From NCBI GenBank assembly GCA_022393335.1, contig JAJEKB010020254.1, positions 322,631-386,630 on the forward strand: a stretch of DNA of 64,000 nt, in the 5' to 3' direction. The notes beneath the pieces were generated by a model. The model did no database searches. It worked only from the letters and a program-made list of their open reading frames with translations, and was not told the origin of the DNA. The translations under genes and the position numbers were made by a program. The stretch is from Macrotrachela quadricornifera. Taxonomy: Eukaryota; Rotifera; Eurotatoria; Philodinida; Philodinidae. Shown one piece after another: positions 21,967-33,236 of the stretch (position 1 is its first letter; the number at the start of each line of letters is the position of its first letter).

Positions 21967-24153
21967 ATGGGTGCTGCTATTACTGCTATAATTGGTGAAC
22001 AAAGATTAGTTTCTCTTATTTGGTTTACAGGTGTATCTTCAACTAATCAACATAACAACAATGAAGAGAAACACTCTTCTATCGAAACAATATTACGAGA
22101 TTATTTTGGTTCTAATATCAATTATTTAAAAATATTTTCCGATGTACTTCAATGTCAAACTCATATTCAACGTAGAAAAAAGGAATTTATAATACTTATC
22201 GTTGTAAATGTAAGTGTAACCCAAATCAACACTCTGCTTTCTCATCTACATGATCTTCGACAATTTCATTCTGTTTATATTTTGAATACCTTCGAATGTG
22301 CGGAGAATATTAATCAATGTTCATCCAAATTTTCGAAAGTAAGTACAAATAGGCATTATTTAGTAGAGAAAAAATATGCCACACAAAAACAGTAATGTAA
22401 TTTGAGCATACAGTATTTATGTATGTACAATAATTTTCAAGTACCTGAACATTTATTAAATCATCTGCTTTAGATCAAAGGTTCGTTTTCTGATTTGGAT
22501 TCACTTCTGACACGAATCAAAAATGATATCTATCAGTATGAGCGAATTGAAGAATATGTATCAATGAACATTCTAGCAATGAATGATTTGTCGGATCATT
22601 CATCGACAGGTCTCAATGGAACATTTCTTCATTACCAGTTATTAATGAATGTTCTTCATCGGATGCAATCGCCAAATTCATCTTTGGATAAATATGAATT
22701 GGTGGAGTATTGTCAACGAGCTTATGAAGGAAATGAGATTGAACTTAAAATTATTAAAGAATTCGAGCAAACTTATTGTCGGAAACGTGCTTTATGGTGG
22801 TATAGTCGTGAATCAATGTTCTATCGTCTTCTTAACAAGGCGTTACGTGTACAAAATATCGAATTACTTTTCATTATGCGTTTCTTCATTCGAGATATTT
22901 ATCATGAACTTGCGGAACTTCAACACGAACAAATCATGAACAATATTTCAAGTATTCAACGAGTTTATCGAGGTCAATTGATGTCAAATAAAGAACATGA
23001 TCTTCTTTGGAATTCAGTGGGTAACCTAGTTTCAATGAATTCCTTTCTTTCAACAAGTACCGATCGAGAACTAACTTTATTTATGGCCGAGAGTTTAATA
23101 GTTCCTGAAAGTACTTTGAAAGCAGTTCTTTTCGAAATTGATATTCATTCAAGTGTCGATCCTTTGCGACCATTCGCTGATATAAGTGTTAAAAGTCATA
23201 TACCAACAGAAAGTGAAATTCTTTTTGCACTCGGAGCTATATTTCGACTTGAGAGCGTTCGCAATGAAAATAATGTTAGTATTATTCATTTGATTACTGC
23301 TAGTAATATAGAAGAAGAAAACGTTACAAAATTGCTCAAATGGATGAGAGAAGAAATTGGGAAAGAGAACGATATGCTAACATTAGGTGATATTTTGTGC
23401 AAATCAGGAAAGTTCGATGAAGCTAAACGTTTCTATCATCGACTCTTGCGTGAAATCCCCAAAGATGATCCAAATGTACCCTACTGTTTTCAATCACTCG
23501 GGAATCTAGCAAGCGAACAAGGTGAATACGACGATGCAATATTTGAACACAAAAAAGCACTTGATATCTGGTCACGGACACTTGTTCATGATCATCCATC
23601 AACTGCAGTTAGTTACCATAGCCTTGGCATAGCTTATGATCGAAAGGGTAAAAAGAATCTGGCTTTAGAAGCATACAATCAGGCTCTAAGTATGTTCAAG
23701 CAATTGTTTGGAGATAACAATGAACATGTAGCTGCGTGTTTGTCGAATTTAGCTTCATTCTATGAAGAGCAGGAAATGTATGAACGTGCACTTGACTATC
23801 ATCGAGATGCACTAAAAATCCAAGAAAAAATTCTTCCTGCGAATCATGAACAACTCGGTACTTCTTATCATAATATAGCAATTGTTCATGCACGTCTTGA
23901 ACAATTTGATTTAGCATTGAGTCATTGTGAACGTGCATTGGAAATGAGACTTGCATCATTTCCTGCTGATCATTGGCGTGTGGCTGCTTCCTACGAAGGT
24001 TTAGGTTGTATATATGCGGAAATGGGCAACCATGATCAATCTTTAGTGCACCTTCGAAAGGCATTGACCATCTATGAAAAGAATTTTCCAATCTATCATC
24101 CTGATGTAAGACGTACAAAAATCTCAATTCAAACCGTCCGAGGACACAAGTAA
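21967..24153 (+). CDS. ADP-ribosyltransferase fused to tetratricopeptide repeats
   Basis: Two exons, 21967-22338 and 22474-24153, are joined across a 135-bp intron (GTAAGT...CTTTAG) in phase 0 and give 683 aa. Residues 1-130 form an alpha/beta N-terminal region (LVSLIWFTG...) common to this rotifer protein type. Residues about 240-390 are an arginine-specific mono-ADP-ribosyltransferase domain with the R-S-E triad: VYRGQ (Arg290), FLSTST (Ser317) and ESE (Glu370-x-Glu372). From about residue 400 to the end there are six or so TPR units of the kinesin-light-chain type (e.g. YHSLGIAYDRKGKKNLALEA). The catalytic residues look intact, so it should transfer ADP-ribose from NAD to protein targets chosen by the TPRs. 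The target is unknown. No signal peptide is visible, so a cytosolic site is likely. The ATG at 21967 is the first in frame. This is a domain assignment and not a toxin call. Confidence 0.88.
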
Positions 24154-24921
24154 GAATTAAAGAAGTTTTTCTATACGTCATTCTCTGTTAGTTTATACAT
24201 TATCCTCAGCTTTATGTGAAGATTTTTAAGAGCAGTTATAAATCTGACTAGGAGCTCCACGCTTTGTAACTGATTTGGCTCAATAAACTATCTTCTCTAA
24301 CTCAGTTTTATGAGAGAAGAAAAAACAAACACTTGAAAATTTCTTTTTTCTTTAGATGGATCCGAACCTGCACATTATTGTAATACTTTCAACGGTTCTA
24401 AAAAACATTGGGCATGAACATTGTGTGCAAATCAATGGGGAAGAAGCTGAATATAATCAAGACAGTCAATAGCGCCTAAGTTTTCTAAACGAATCTTAGA
24501 GAGATTTCATTCATGCAAATGTTTTTCAACATAAAATTTAAAAATTGGTTTTTAAATTAATCAGATGAAAGAATTGCTCAGAACTTACGAGGAAACATAT
24601 TTGAATGTATCTCTAAGGAGAGGCTCAACGGTGTTCTATCGTATAGGTAGCTTGATGAATATCACTAATATCAATATCTTATTTACTACTGTTCAACTTT
24701 AAAAAAAAACCAGAAAATCAAATTTATTCGTTTTTAAGCATAGTACTGATATAAGCCGTATTATTTCTTTTTACTTCCGTAAGAATTGAAAAGATATTAC
24801 AGTTTTTAATAAAAACATGTCGTGAGAATTTGACAAAATCTTATATGAAAAAACTTGAGTTATATTACACATAAGTAAGATGCTGGCAATACAATTTTCA
24901 ATTAATTTTTTTCCTTTTCTT
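24154..24921. other. Intergenic, no gene seen
   Basis: AT-rich 3' flank of the ART-TPR gene. No supported feature. Confidence 0.4.
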
Positions 24922-25206
24922 ACGTCATTCGATAGAGTATGAGCTACTGATTACGAAAATCTACCTTTTAGCCTTAGCAAATACTTTCTTCTGGTCAAAA
25001 CATGCGACATAATGCAAAAGTTTCGGCTTTTTTTTGAAAAAACGCATCTTTTTCAAAATGTCTAAGATTACCTGTTTTGCTTTTTTTCCAACTTTTGAAA
25101 ATATTTTTTTCAGATTCAGCAATGTAAAACTGAGTAGAAGAAAGTATTTGTTATGGCTAAGAGGTAGATTTTCGTAATTACCAGCTCAAACTCTATCGAA
25201 TGACAT
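24922..25206. repeat. Foldback element, about 285 bp
   Basis: The left arm from 24924 (GTCATTCGATAGAGTATGAG...) is the inverse of the right arm ending at 25204 (CTATCGAATGAC). Arms of about 75 nt share long words, including TACGAAAATCTACC and CAAATACTTTCTTCT. There is no coding capacity. This is MITE-like. Confidence 0.75.
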
Positions 25207-25570
25207 CAAAAAAATTTTTATTTGATATTTCCATTACCGACAACTTATATTTTTGACCACTTATATTCTGATAAACACGAATATAAAACGTAATATTTCG
25301 ATTTTCAATACTCTCACTCCTTAATCAACTCGATTCAAAATCCAAATATTTGATAACAATTTTTCAATTGATATCTGTTAGCAATCGGTTCTCTTTCTCC
25401 TCTACAATACATCGCTTTTAGAAACATTCTTTCTCTTTTTTCCATTTCATTCATATATATGAATGTATTTGATTCTTTCATTCATTCTTTTTGGAGTCAG
25501 TCCTTCCATTTTTGTTTTTTCTAGTTTTTCTTCGAATACATCAATTACAGTATGGTTTCTCTCATCCTTT

Positions 25571-26388
25571 GCAGTTCATGTGAACATTTTTTGGGTATAA
25601 ACGCATTTGAGATGCATGTCAACAAATGCACTAAACGCGACTTAAATGAAACATTTAATGCATCTAAACGCATTTAATTTTTTCGAAAAAAATCATCATC
25701 ATATTTACACGATGATTATGTCTTTCATTCAAATGGTGCGATGAACGAGACTAGAACATCAAACTTTTGATTATAAGTGTGCTTACTTGAATCAATGAAC
25801 TATATGGGCTTATCTATGTATCAGTTAGATTTTTCTTTTGATGAGACAGAATGATGAAATTATTTTGCTAAAGACAAAATCACTTTGATAGATTAGTGAA
25901 ATATATTTTTATTTCTAAAAATAATAATTATACTTCTTAGTTCTATTTTCTTTAACACATTTCTTAGTATTCCTATTTGTCATCTTCTCAATCAATAATT
26001 TTAAAGAATCATTAGTTTTCATTTTATTTTATATCTTGAAACTTTATTTTTCAAATTAGAAAATCTTGGTAATTATTTTTATTAAATTACACTGCGATGC
26101 TTGATGGAAAAATATTTCCATACAAACAGAGTTAAAATCTTCGATATTTTACTTAAAAAATATATAATATTCTCCAAAACGATAAATATCTTCATAAAAA
26201 TATTTGAAAAAAATTGACTAGAACTTTTCTTAAATAGCAATTAGATGCTTAACGGTATATATATATAAGTCATTTGATGAATCATGTCTAGTCAAGAAAA
26301 GTCTTCTATTTTGTCAAAATTCTGGTACAAATATCATCTAAACTCAGTTTTATCTTCATCCCAAAAAATGCGTTCACATGGATTCTGG
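25571..26388. mobile_element. Probable hAT-like non-autonomous element
   Basis: The left terminus GCAGTTCATGTGAACATTTT and the right terminus, inverse of CCAGAATCCATGTGAACGC, are inverted; both continue into TTTTTTGGG. Subterminal ACGCATTT words repeat inside. Flanks ATCCTTT and ATCGTTT resemble a diverged target duplication. Interior frames are not credible. Confidence 0.5.
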
Positions 26389-27603
26389 ATCGTTTCGATG
26401 AAAGAAATGCGTTCAGATGTGTTTGTTGCTCTTCAGAAAAAAGATAAATTTATATAATAAATGGGTCTAATCTGCATTTCAGTATTACATGGAAAACAGG
26501 ATTTAGTTCACTTCATCGAGAGAGCTGACAATATCTGAGATTTTAAATGAATAAATCTAGACAGCGATTCATCTCTGATACAATTACAAAATCAAGCGAC
26601 ATTTTTATCAAATATAATATTAGAAAAGAAATATATTCTTTCGACTTTTTCTTGTTCTTCATTAATCACCACTTGAATTTTTTCCTTTGTTTAATTGCTA
26701 CGTATTTAATTCGTTTTCTTTCATCTATTAACAAATGTAATGTACATGCGAAATAAAAAAAGAAAAATAACTCGTTTATAATAGCTGCTTATAATGATAT
26801 ATGCGCGTCTATATTACTTCGAAGCACCTACACACATACTAGTGCTCGACTTTCACCAACTATGATTAGTATGCATATCATTTTTCTTTCATCTCTTTAC
26901 GACTATGGCGCGTATAAGAGAAGAGAAAGAAAAAATATTAATCTATAACGTTTTCTTGCATTGATTCGTGTAGTATAAAAGTTAGCATACGTCAACAAGG
27001 CAATGTATTTTATAATAGTCTAGTTTATGTATGAATAAGACTAAAGACGTATCTTGTTTTTTTTATGCCCAATTGTCTATCACTAGCTTTAATTCAACAT
27101 ATTTATTATACTGGATATTTCAAAATTTTTTTTCCATTTTGTGAAGTTCTTTTTTTTCAAAAAAATCAACATTTCTTTTTTTCTTTTTTTATAAAGTTAT
27201 TTTTGATAATTTCTGCTTATCTGAATACTAAGAAATATTTTTTTACTTATTCAATTTAGTCATTTTATATCGTATTATATTATATATTGTTTTTCTTCTA
27301 GATTGCATTAACATAATAAATATTCATGACATTGTTAAGTTAAATAATTTTTTTTATTTGATATTTTACCAGATCTGATAGCTACTTATTCTGTACTGAA
27401 TGCATTTTAATATGAATAGTATTAAATTCTAGAATAAGTAATTAGTAAATCAGCTAAAATATCTGGGGAAGATAGATACTAGATATTTTATCCACTAGTG
27501 GAAATCGTTATGTGTTAATGCATGAACTGTTGAATTTAGGTGTGTCTTGCTTTTTTTAGAGTGTGTTTAGTATTACCATAATAGTCGTTCTAAACCAATC
27601 ATC
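26389..27603. other. Intergenic, no gene seen
   Basis: Very AT-rich with long T runs (27060-27260). Short open frames here are low complexity. Confidence 0.4.
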
Positions 27604-28143
27604 ATGAGTTCATCAAATGATAAAGTCATCCATATGATTAATCCGTATCAGTGAGTTTATAAAGCTATTTCTCCGAACCTATTGATTTGTGTGTAATGTA
27701 GAGAAATGATGGAAACTGTGCTTCCTATATGTGGTGGTCCAGGTCGGCACTATGTCGCAACAAAACCTCGAGAAGTGTTCGAAACGGTATGACTAATCTT
27801 TCATCTTTAATGATATTATGTTGATTATATATTACTCGTATGTTTAGTACCGCAATGAGATTACCGAACATATTCGCAAAAAATGGCCTAGTCTTCCTGC
27901 TGACGTCGTTTTGGAGCCATCACAAGGTTGTTTTTATGGCCATGATTATGGTGGTCGGTACACATTTCAGGTTCGCTTATCTAGAGAATAAAACTTGATG
28001 TCTTTCTTTCTTATGCTTAGTGTGATGTTCCCGATGCTGAAGTAGCACGTGTGACAATCATTGAACCATTCGAAGCAAGCGATGGAGAACTGGCTAACGA
28101 CAAAGAGGAAAGAAAACGACGAGCACAGATCAGTGTCAGCTGA
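27604..28143 (+). CDS. Small four-exon protein of unknown function (125 aa)
   Basis: Exons 27604-27650, 27702-27786, 27848-27970 and 28021-28143 are separated by introns of 51, 61 and 50 bp with GT and AG ends (first donor GTGAGT, last acceptor TTAG). Joined, they give one uninterrupted 126-codon frame ending in TGA. The protein starts MSSSNDKVIH, is more GC-balanced than its surroundings and contains LPICGGPGRHYVATKPREV and a Gly/Tyr-rich CFYGHDYGGRYTFQC segment, then an acidic and basic tail. It has no signal peptide or membrane segment. The paired Cys in CFYGHDYGGRYTFQC could bind a metal, but no family is recognised. An AATAAA lies about 90 bp downstream. Even splicing phases and codon quality make this a real gene although no single exon exceeds 41 codons. 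Confidence 0.8.
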
Positions 28144-28573
28144 TTGCTGTTCAAAATGTATTTTTATCTAACACATTTGCATTTGATAAACAGTAGTGAC
28201 TTTTAGCAACTTCGATTCCTATTTTATTATATGAATAAATTTTGTTTTCTATCTAAAATAAAATATCTTCTTTGCTTCAGAGATAGTTCGTAAAAGACCT
28301 GAAGATAACGAAAACATGATAATAAATGAATAAGTCTGATCGATAAGGGCAAGTAGATCTGAATCACTCTTAAATATATCCTTGAATGTTCCTTAAATTT
28401 AGTTACTTTTCTTTATAAACTTTTTTGCGGAATATATTTTGATTGCATCATGATCTAACTCATTTAATTCTGCATCAAATGAGATGTAAGATAATTATTC
28501 TCAAAAGTTCATTTCTGTCACTGTATTTACTTATTTGTAAGTAGAAATCAGTAACAACTTATCCTACATACAT
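28144..28573. other. 3' flank, no gene seen
   Basis: Contains AATAAA near 28235, a likely polyadenylation signal of the four-exon gene. Otherwise AT-rich. Confidence 0.4.
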
Positions 28574-29047
28574 GTAGAACTCGAAGACTCTACTCGAGTA
28601 TTAAAAATTTTACTCGAGTTTTCAACTATTCAACTATTAAAATTTTAATACTCGAGTACTCGAACTTTCAACTATTCAACTATTCGGATATTCAAATATT
28701 CGACTGTTCGACTACTGATACATGAAAGATTGAGGACGCTAATTACAAGATGTTTCCTGCAGAATGCTAGAAGTAATACACATAATGTTGAGGGTGAGGA
28801 TGTGGGCAAGGTTGTCAAAGAACCGCTACCTGTAAGTTGCGGCCAAATGCAACGGACAGCCTCTTTCATCCGTAGATTATCTTCAACATCCTGCTGGCAG
28901 CATCCTGGAGACGGCAGCATCCTATAGTAGCATCCTTAATCTATCATATAGTAATAGTTGAATAGTTGAAAACTTAAGTGCTCGACTATTAAAAGTTGAA
29001 AACTCGAGTAGAATTTTAATACTCGAATCGAATTAACGAGTTCTACA
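28574..29047. mobile_element. Inverted-repeat element with a GC-richer core
   Basis: The ends GTAGAACTCG (28574) and CGAGTTCTAC (29047) are inverse to each other. Each is followed by long arms built of ACTCGAGTATTAAAA and TTCAACTATTCAACT words. The core at about 28735-28925 is markedly GC-richer and open on both strands, but no family is recognised; it may be captured sequence. A miniature transposon is the likeliest reading. Confidence 0.6.
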
Positions 29048-29201
29048 CTACTCTTTTCTTCTCGTCCACCCATTATTAATTCTAATCAAGACTTTTCGAC
29101 TGTCATACAATCTTCTTCTTTGGTATATTTTTATTAGATACTAAAGTAATTAAATCATATATAAAATTCTTGATTAACAATATTTTGATGAAATATAAAG
29201 T

Positions 29202-31004
29202 TTATATTTCAAAAGATTTTTTTATAAATAAAGTAAATTCTTTCAAATATTTCACTTGATAATTATTATACATTTCATTTATATTAAAATGTTCAATAAT
29301 TTTGGCCAAATTTTTTTCAAGGAAAGATAATTCTCCCTCTCTGTGGCACACATGAGCACTACGAAACATTAATATCTTTAAAGCTTTAAAATTTTTTAAC
29401 ATTTTCATAATAATATCTGCATAACATTCAGGACTTTTTCGAGAATCATTCAAATAGAAATTAATATTTTCAACATTTGAAAAATAAATATAAATTATTT
29501 CTGTGAATTGTTCAGTTTGCCACTCTGCATCTATATCCAGTCTTTGAATTTTTTTATTTAATATTGGAATTAATTCATTATCAATTGAAGATATTCTTGT
29601 ATAAAATAAAATCAAATGTCTTAAATTTGGTAACAAATGAATTATCCAATCTTTTTCATTTTCAATAGATCCCTGAATAAACTGAACAGTTGTTACACTA
29701 TCTAATGTAACATCGTTATTTTCAAATGAATCATGTGTTTGATTTTTAGAGAAACTTCCATAACCACCAAATTTAATTAAAGTTAACTTTGGCATTTTTG
29801 TTTTGAGTTCTTTTATGAAATTTCTATTATAACCAGATTTTGCAGGAAATTGAATAGATTTTACGTTATACCATATTTGAGAATTATTTTTAAAATTTTC
29901 ACAATTATCTATTTTAATATCATTAAAATCTAGAAAACATTCATAGAAATTCTCAAAATGAAATGGTAATGTATAAATATATTCATCATGCATTCCAAAT
30001 GATAAATTATGATTAAAACAATGTTGATCTTTGAATTGTAATAAATCAACACTATTATTATATTGAAAAGAAGGTTGTTTAGTATAAAAATGAAATTGTT
30101 TAAGTTCTTTCATTGATTTCAATAATTGTGGAAATTTTAAACGATCAAATGAAAATTCATTTATACCTCGAATAGAATAATCAACTAAATCAAGTGATAA
30201 ATAAATTAATGATGATGAAAATTGTTTTATACCATCAATTACTAGATCAACATCAACGTATTCATTAATTTTACTTAATGTTAGATGTAATTGTTTTAAT
30301 TTGATATTAACTTTATTTAATGGTACTGAATTTGCAAATGGTATACTAGTTCTAACTTTTAAATATTTTAAATTTGGTGTATATTGAATCAATTCAAATA
30401 TACTATGATAACCATGTAATGATAATATTAATGAATGTAAATTAAAATTAATTTGAAAAGTATTTGTATATATTATAGATGATGGAATCATTAATGAATA
30501 TTCAAATATTTCTAATGAATTATTTTGATTAAAAACTTTTTTCAAAATTTCATCTCCACAAATGACATTATCATTGAGATATGGATTAGGAAATATTCTT
30601 TCTTGTTTTATTTTAAATGAAAATAAATTTTGAAATTGATCATTTTCAATAATATATTTTAATATTTCTTCTGATAAACCATATAATGAAGAAATAATTA
30701 ATGATTTTAAATTTGGAAAATATCTTAATGGAAAAGATAAACCAGTTGTTGTCATATTTAAACATTTTATATGTGGACCAGTAATTGATAAAATAATTTC
30801 CCATGTATCTAAATTTGTTGTTGGTAGTTCGAGATACTTTGAATAACATTGATTTTGTAATAATAAATTATTTAATCGTTGATTTAAAAAGAAAAATGTA
30901 TAAATAATATCATTATATGATAGATAATCAAATATAATAAAAATAATTTCATTTGGTAAACGATTAAATGATGTTTTAGATTCAATACTTGTTGCTTTTT
31001 CCAT
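29202..31004 (-). CDS. F-box protein with leucine-rich C-terminal region
   Basis: 600 aa from the ATG at 31004 (MEKATS). The frame is open 35 codons further upstream, but that part is better read as 5' leader. Residues about 10-50 form an F-box (FNRLPNEIIFIIFDYLS), which normally binds Skp1 in SCF ubiquitin ligases. The remainder is a long Leu/Ile/Asn-rich series of irregular repeats (e.g. FPNLKSLIISSLYGLS, TPNLKYLKVRTS), most like leucine-rich repeats that would choose the substrate. The gene is single-exon over its coding part and very AT-rich (many AAT/TTA codons). F-box proteins of this layout form large families in bdelloids. The substrate is unknown. No damage is visible. Confidence 0.82.
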   Translation of the reverse strand: MEKATSIESKTSFNRLPNEIIFIIFDYLSYNDIIYTFFFLNQRLNNLLLQNQCYSKYLELPTTNLDTWEIILSITGPHIKCLNMTTTGLSFPLRYFPNLKSLIISSLYGLSEEILKYIIENDQFQNLFSFKIKQERIFPNPYLNDNVICGDEILKKVFNQNNSLEIFEYSLMIPSSIIYTNTFQINFNLHSLILSLHGYHSIFELIQYTPNLKYLKVRTSIPFANSVPLNKVNIKLKQLHLTLSKINEYVDVDLVIDGIKQFSSSLIYLSLDLVDYSIRGINEFSFDRLKFPQLLKSMKELKQFHFYTKQPSFQYNNSVDLLQFKDQHCFNHNLSFGMHDEYIYTLPFHFENFYECFLDFNDIKIDNCENFKNNSQIWYNVKSIQFPAKSGYNRNFIKELKTKMPKLTLIKFGGYGSFSKNQTHDSFENNDVTLDSVTTVQFIQGSIENEKDWIIHLLPNLRHLILFYTRISSIDNELIPILNKKIQRLDIDAEWQTEQFTEIIYIYFSNVENINFYLNDSRKSPECYADIIMKMLKNFKALKILMFRSAHVCHREGELSFLEKNLAKIIEHFNINEMYNNYQVKYLKEFTLFIKKSFEI

Positions 31005-31103
31005 GTTTAAAATATTTTTTGTAGGAAGTAAATGCGTTCTCTTCTTTACGTTATATGATATGTGTTTTATTGACATAAAGATAAAATAAAAGTTGTGTTC
31101 ATG

Positions 31104-31134
31104 ACTCACCTGTAGATACGTGATACTTATATAG
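31104..31134 (-). promoter_or_regulatory. TATA box and 5'-leader splice donor of the F-box gene
   Basis: On the minus strand TATATAAG (31134-31127) is followed within 20 nt by CTACAG|GTGAGT (donor at 31109). A short leader exon and an intron removed before the ATG at 31004 would explain why the upstream frame is open but not coding-like. Confidence 0.45.
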
Positions 31135-31495
31135 ACGGCGCGTTTTTTTTGTAACTATTTTAGAAGAAAGTACAGATACAGAAAGCAATGAACGGAAAAA
31201 AAGTAAGATCTTTCATATTGTCCTAAGCCCTAAATAGACTGACTTAAATCAAAGTGAATGAAACAATTCAATTCGCGTTGCTATGTAAAAGAGGGCATAT
31301 CGGGATTTATTTCTTCTGTGGGATTTATTGAGATTTATTTATTTACTAAGGATTCATTAAGAGTATATAGCTGTATTAGTATTTCAACGCACCCTTACTC
31401 TTGTCCCCATCCCCTGCATTCGCCCTCACCCTCCAATAGGAGTTATGCGGAATTTATTTTTTAAATATATAGGATTGACAAAAAATTGACCATCC
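31135..31495. other. Intergenic, no gene seen
   Basis: A C-rich plus-strand patch (about 31390-31440) is the only unusual feature. Confidence 0.35.
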
Positions 31496-32653
31496 AAAAT
31501 TCACCCATTGTGGAATTAACAATTAAGATTATATGAAATAATCAAAGACGTTGTATTAAAAATAAAATTTTCTAAATGATTTTCAATACAAATATTGTTT
31601 GAAAGAATAAATGTTGAACCGTTAATAACTAAAACTTGTCCATTTTCAAATATTCTTGATGAAATAATTTGAAATTGTGTAACAGATTGATTCATAACCC
31701 AAGGTTATTTTCGCTTATCATTTCTAATATGAACGCCATCAGGAATAAAATTTCCACTTTTAATTATAATTTCATCACACCAATCAGAATTATTCGAACA
31801 TTCTGTTAAAAATGCTATTGTATTTTCTTCAATATAAACTTGATGTCGCCCATATGTCAACAATAGAAACATAGCTATTATCACGTATAATTAAACTATG
31901 CCCATTTTAATTGATTATTGCTTGATTTATAAATTTTTTTCGACTTGATCCATATCCATTTCAATTTTCAATTAAAATTCCTTGAACTAAATCAATTATA
32001 TCTGTATTTTCAATATGAAAACCACCATTATTTCCTGTACAATAAATTCCAATACTTTTAATCAAAACGATTATTTGCATCAAGAATTCTTATTTTTGAT
32101 CCATAATCAATTTCAATATCTGTACCATACATTTTCCACATGACAACATTATGTATTGCATTTATATTAACAACACTTGATAAACATATTCCACTACTTA
32201 TTGAAGTTATTTTCAAGTCATTTGTATCGAAAACTAAATAATGTTCTATTTGACTTTTAACTCAATTTTGAGCATAAATATCAAATTTTTCTAATGATTT
32301 TGGAGCTATACTCGATGTTATAAAAAAAATTCTCATAGAAGAATTGAATTTATTCTATTATCAATTATTGTAAATAGAAAGTTTGTTTGAAATATTAATG
32401 AAGAACAAATAACAAATATTCTACTTGAAATATAAAGAACACCACTATTGATCAGACATTTTGAAATTGCATTTAATACAGCTTAGGTATCATTAGTACT
32501 AGAGGTATGGGTCTGTCCATACTCAAAAAAACATAAGCCTCTAGGTCTCTAATCATCAGTAACGTCATCTCCAATTTCATCATAATCTTTAATATTGAAT
32601 ATTATTGATGAAATAACATTTAATATTAAAACAACAAATCCTACTCTATACAT
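31496..32653 (-). pseudogene. Secreted pectate-lyase-like (parallel beta-helix) pseudogene
   Basis: The ATG at 32653 starts a signal peptide (MYRVGFVVLILNVISSIIF) and then DYDEIGDDVTDD. After a disrupted stretch comes DT followed by a stop and AVLNAISKC. Together these recall the GDGVTDDTxAI signature at the N-terminus of pectate-lyase-3/GH28-type beta-helix enzymes. The rest (32240 down to 31500) keeps a repeating beta-helix rhythm, for example VVNINAIHNVVMWKMYGTDI, GIYCTGNNGGFHIEN and EENTIAFLTECSNN, but needs several frame changes and crosses several stops. In bdelloids such carbohydrate-active genes are often of non-animal origin; that is inference here. Catalytic residues cannot be judged. 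Clearly non-functional. Confidence 0.6.
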
Positions 32654-33236
32654 TTTCTTCTTATCTCTTTATTAGATATAATAAGATAAAACTTCGTCTT
32701 ATAGAGACAAAAAAAGACTTACAGATGAGTTTTTGTCCATTCTACAATAAGATCATTGGCTTGGTGAAATGGTTTTATAACTAAAGGATTGTCTGAATTT
32801 GGTTAAGAAGCAAATCCATAAAGTATTCGTTTTGTTTCTGCAGAAAAACTGTGTACAAGCAAAAGCTACAGATAAATTATAGTGATTGTTTATCTAGTAG
32901 AACCAATAATAGTAAAAACATTTGCTCAAACTGACTGCTAATAAGAATAATCATCATTCATTCTCGAATTTTTAGACAAATATTAACTAGTTTTATATTT
33001 GTTTGATTACAATAACTTAATGATAAACCTATCTAATCGTCAAAAATTTTTACTACTAGACCAATCTCGTGATATTTATTAAAGGATATATTTAAAGGGA
33101 AAAATATATATATCTAGGGTAGAAGAAAAAAATGAGTAAAATATGTGCTTAAAATAAATAGCATTAACTTTGAAGTCATAACTTAATAAATATGGTATGA
33201 ATGATGCGAAATATTCATATCGTTTTTTTTCAATTA
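32654..33236. other. Intergenic, no gene seen
   Basis: AT-rich. No supported feature. Confidence 0.35.

Noticed and set aside
23696..24181. 161-codon minus-strand frame under the TPR region
   Set aside because: It is antisense to clear TPR units; its length reflects codon bias of the plus-strand gene.
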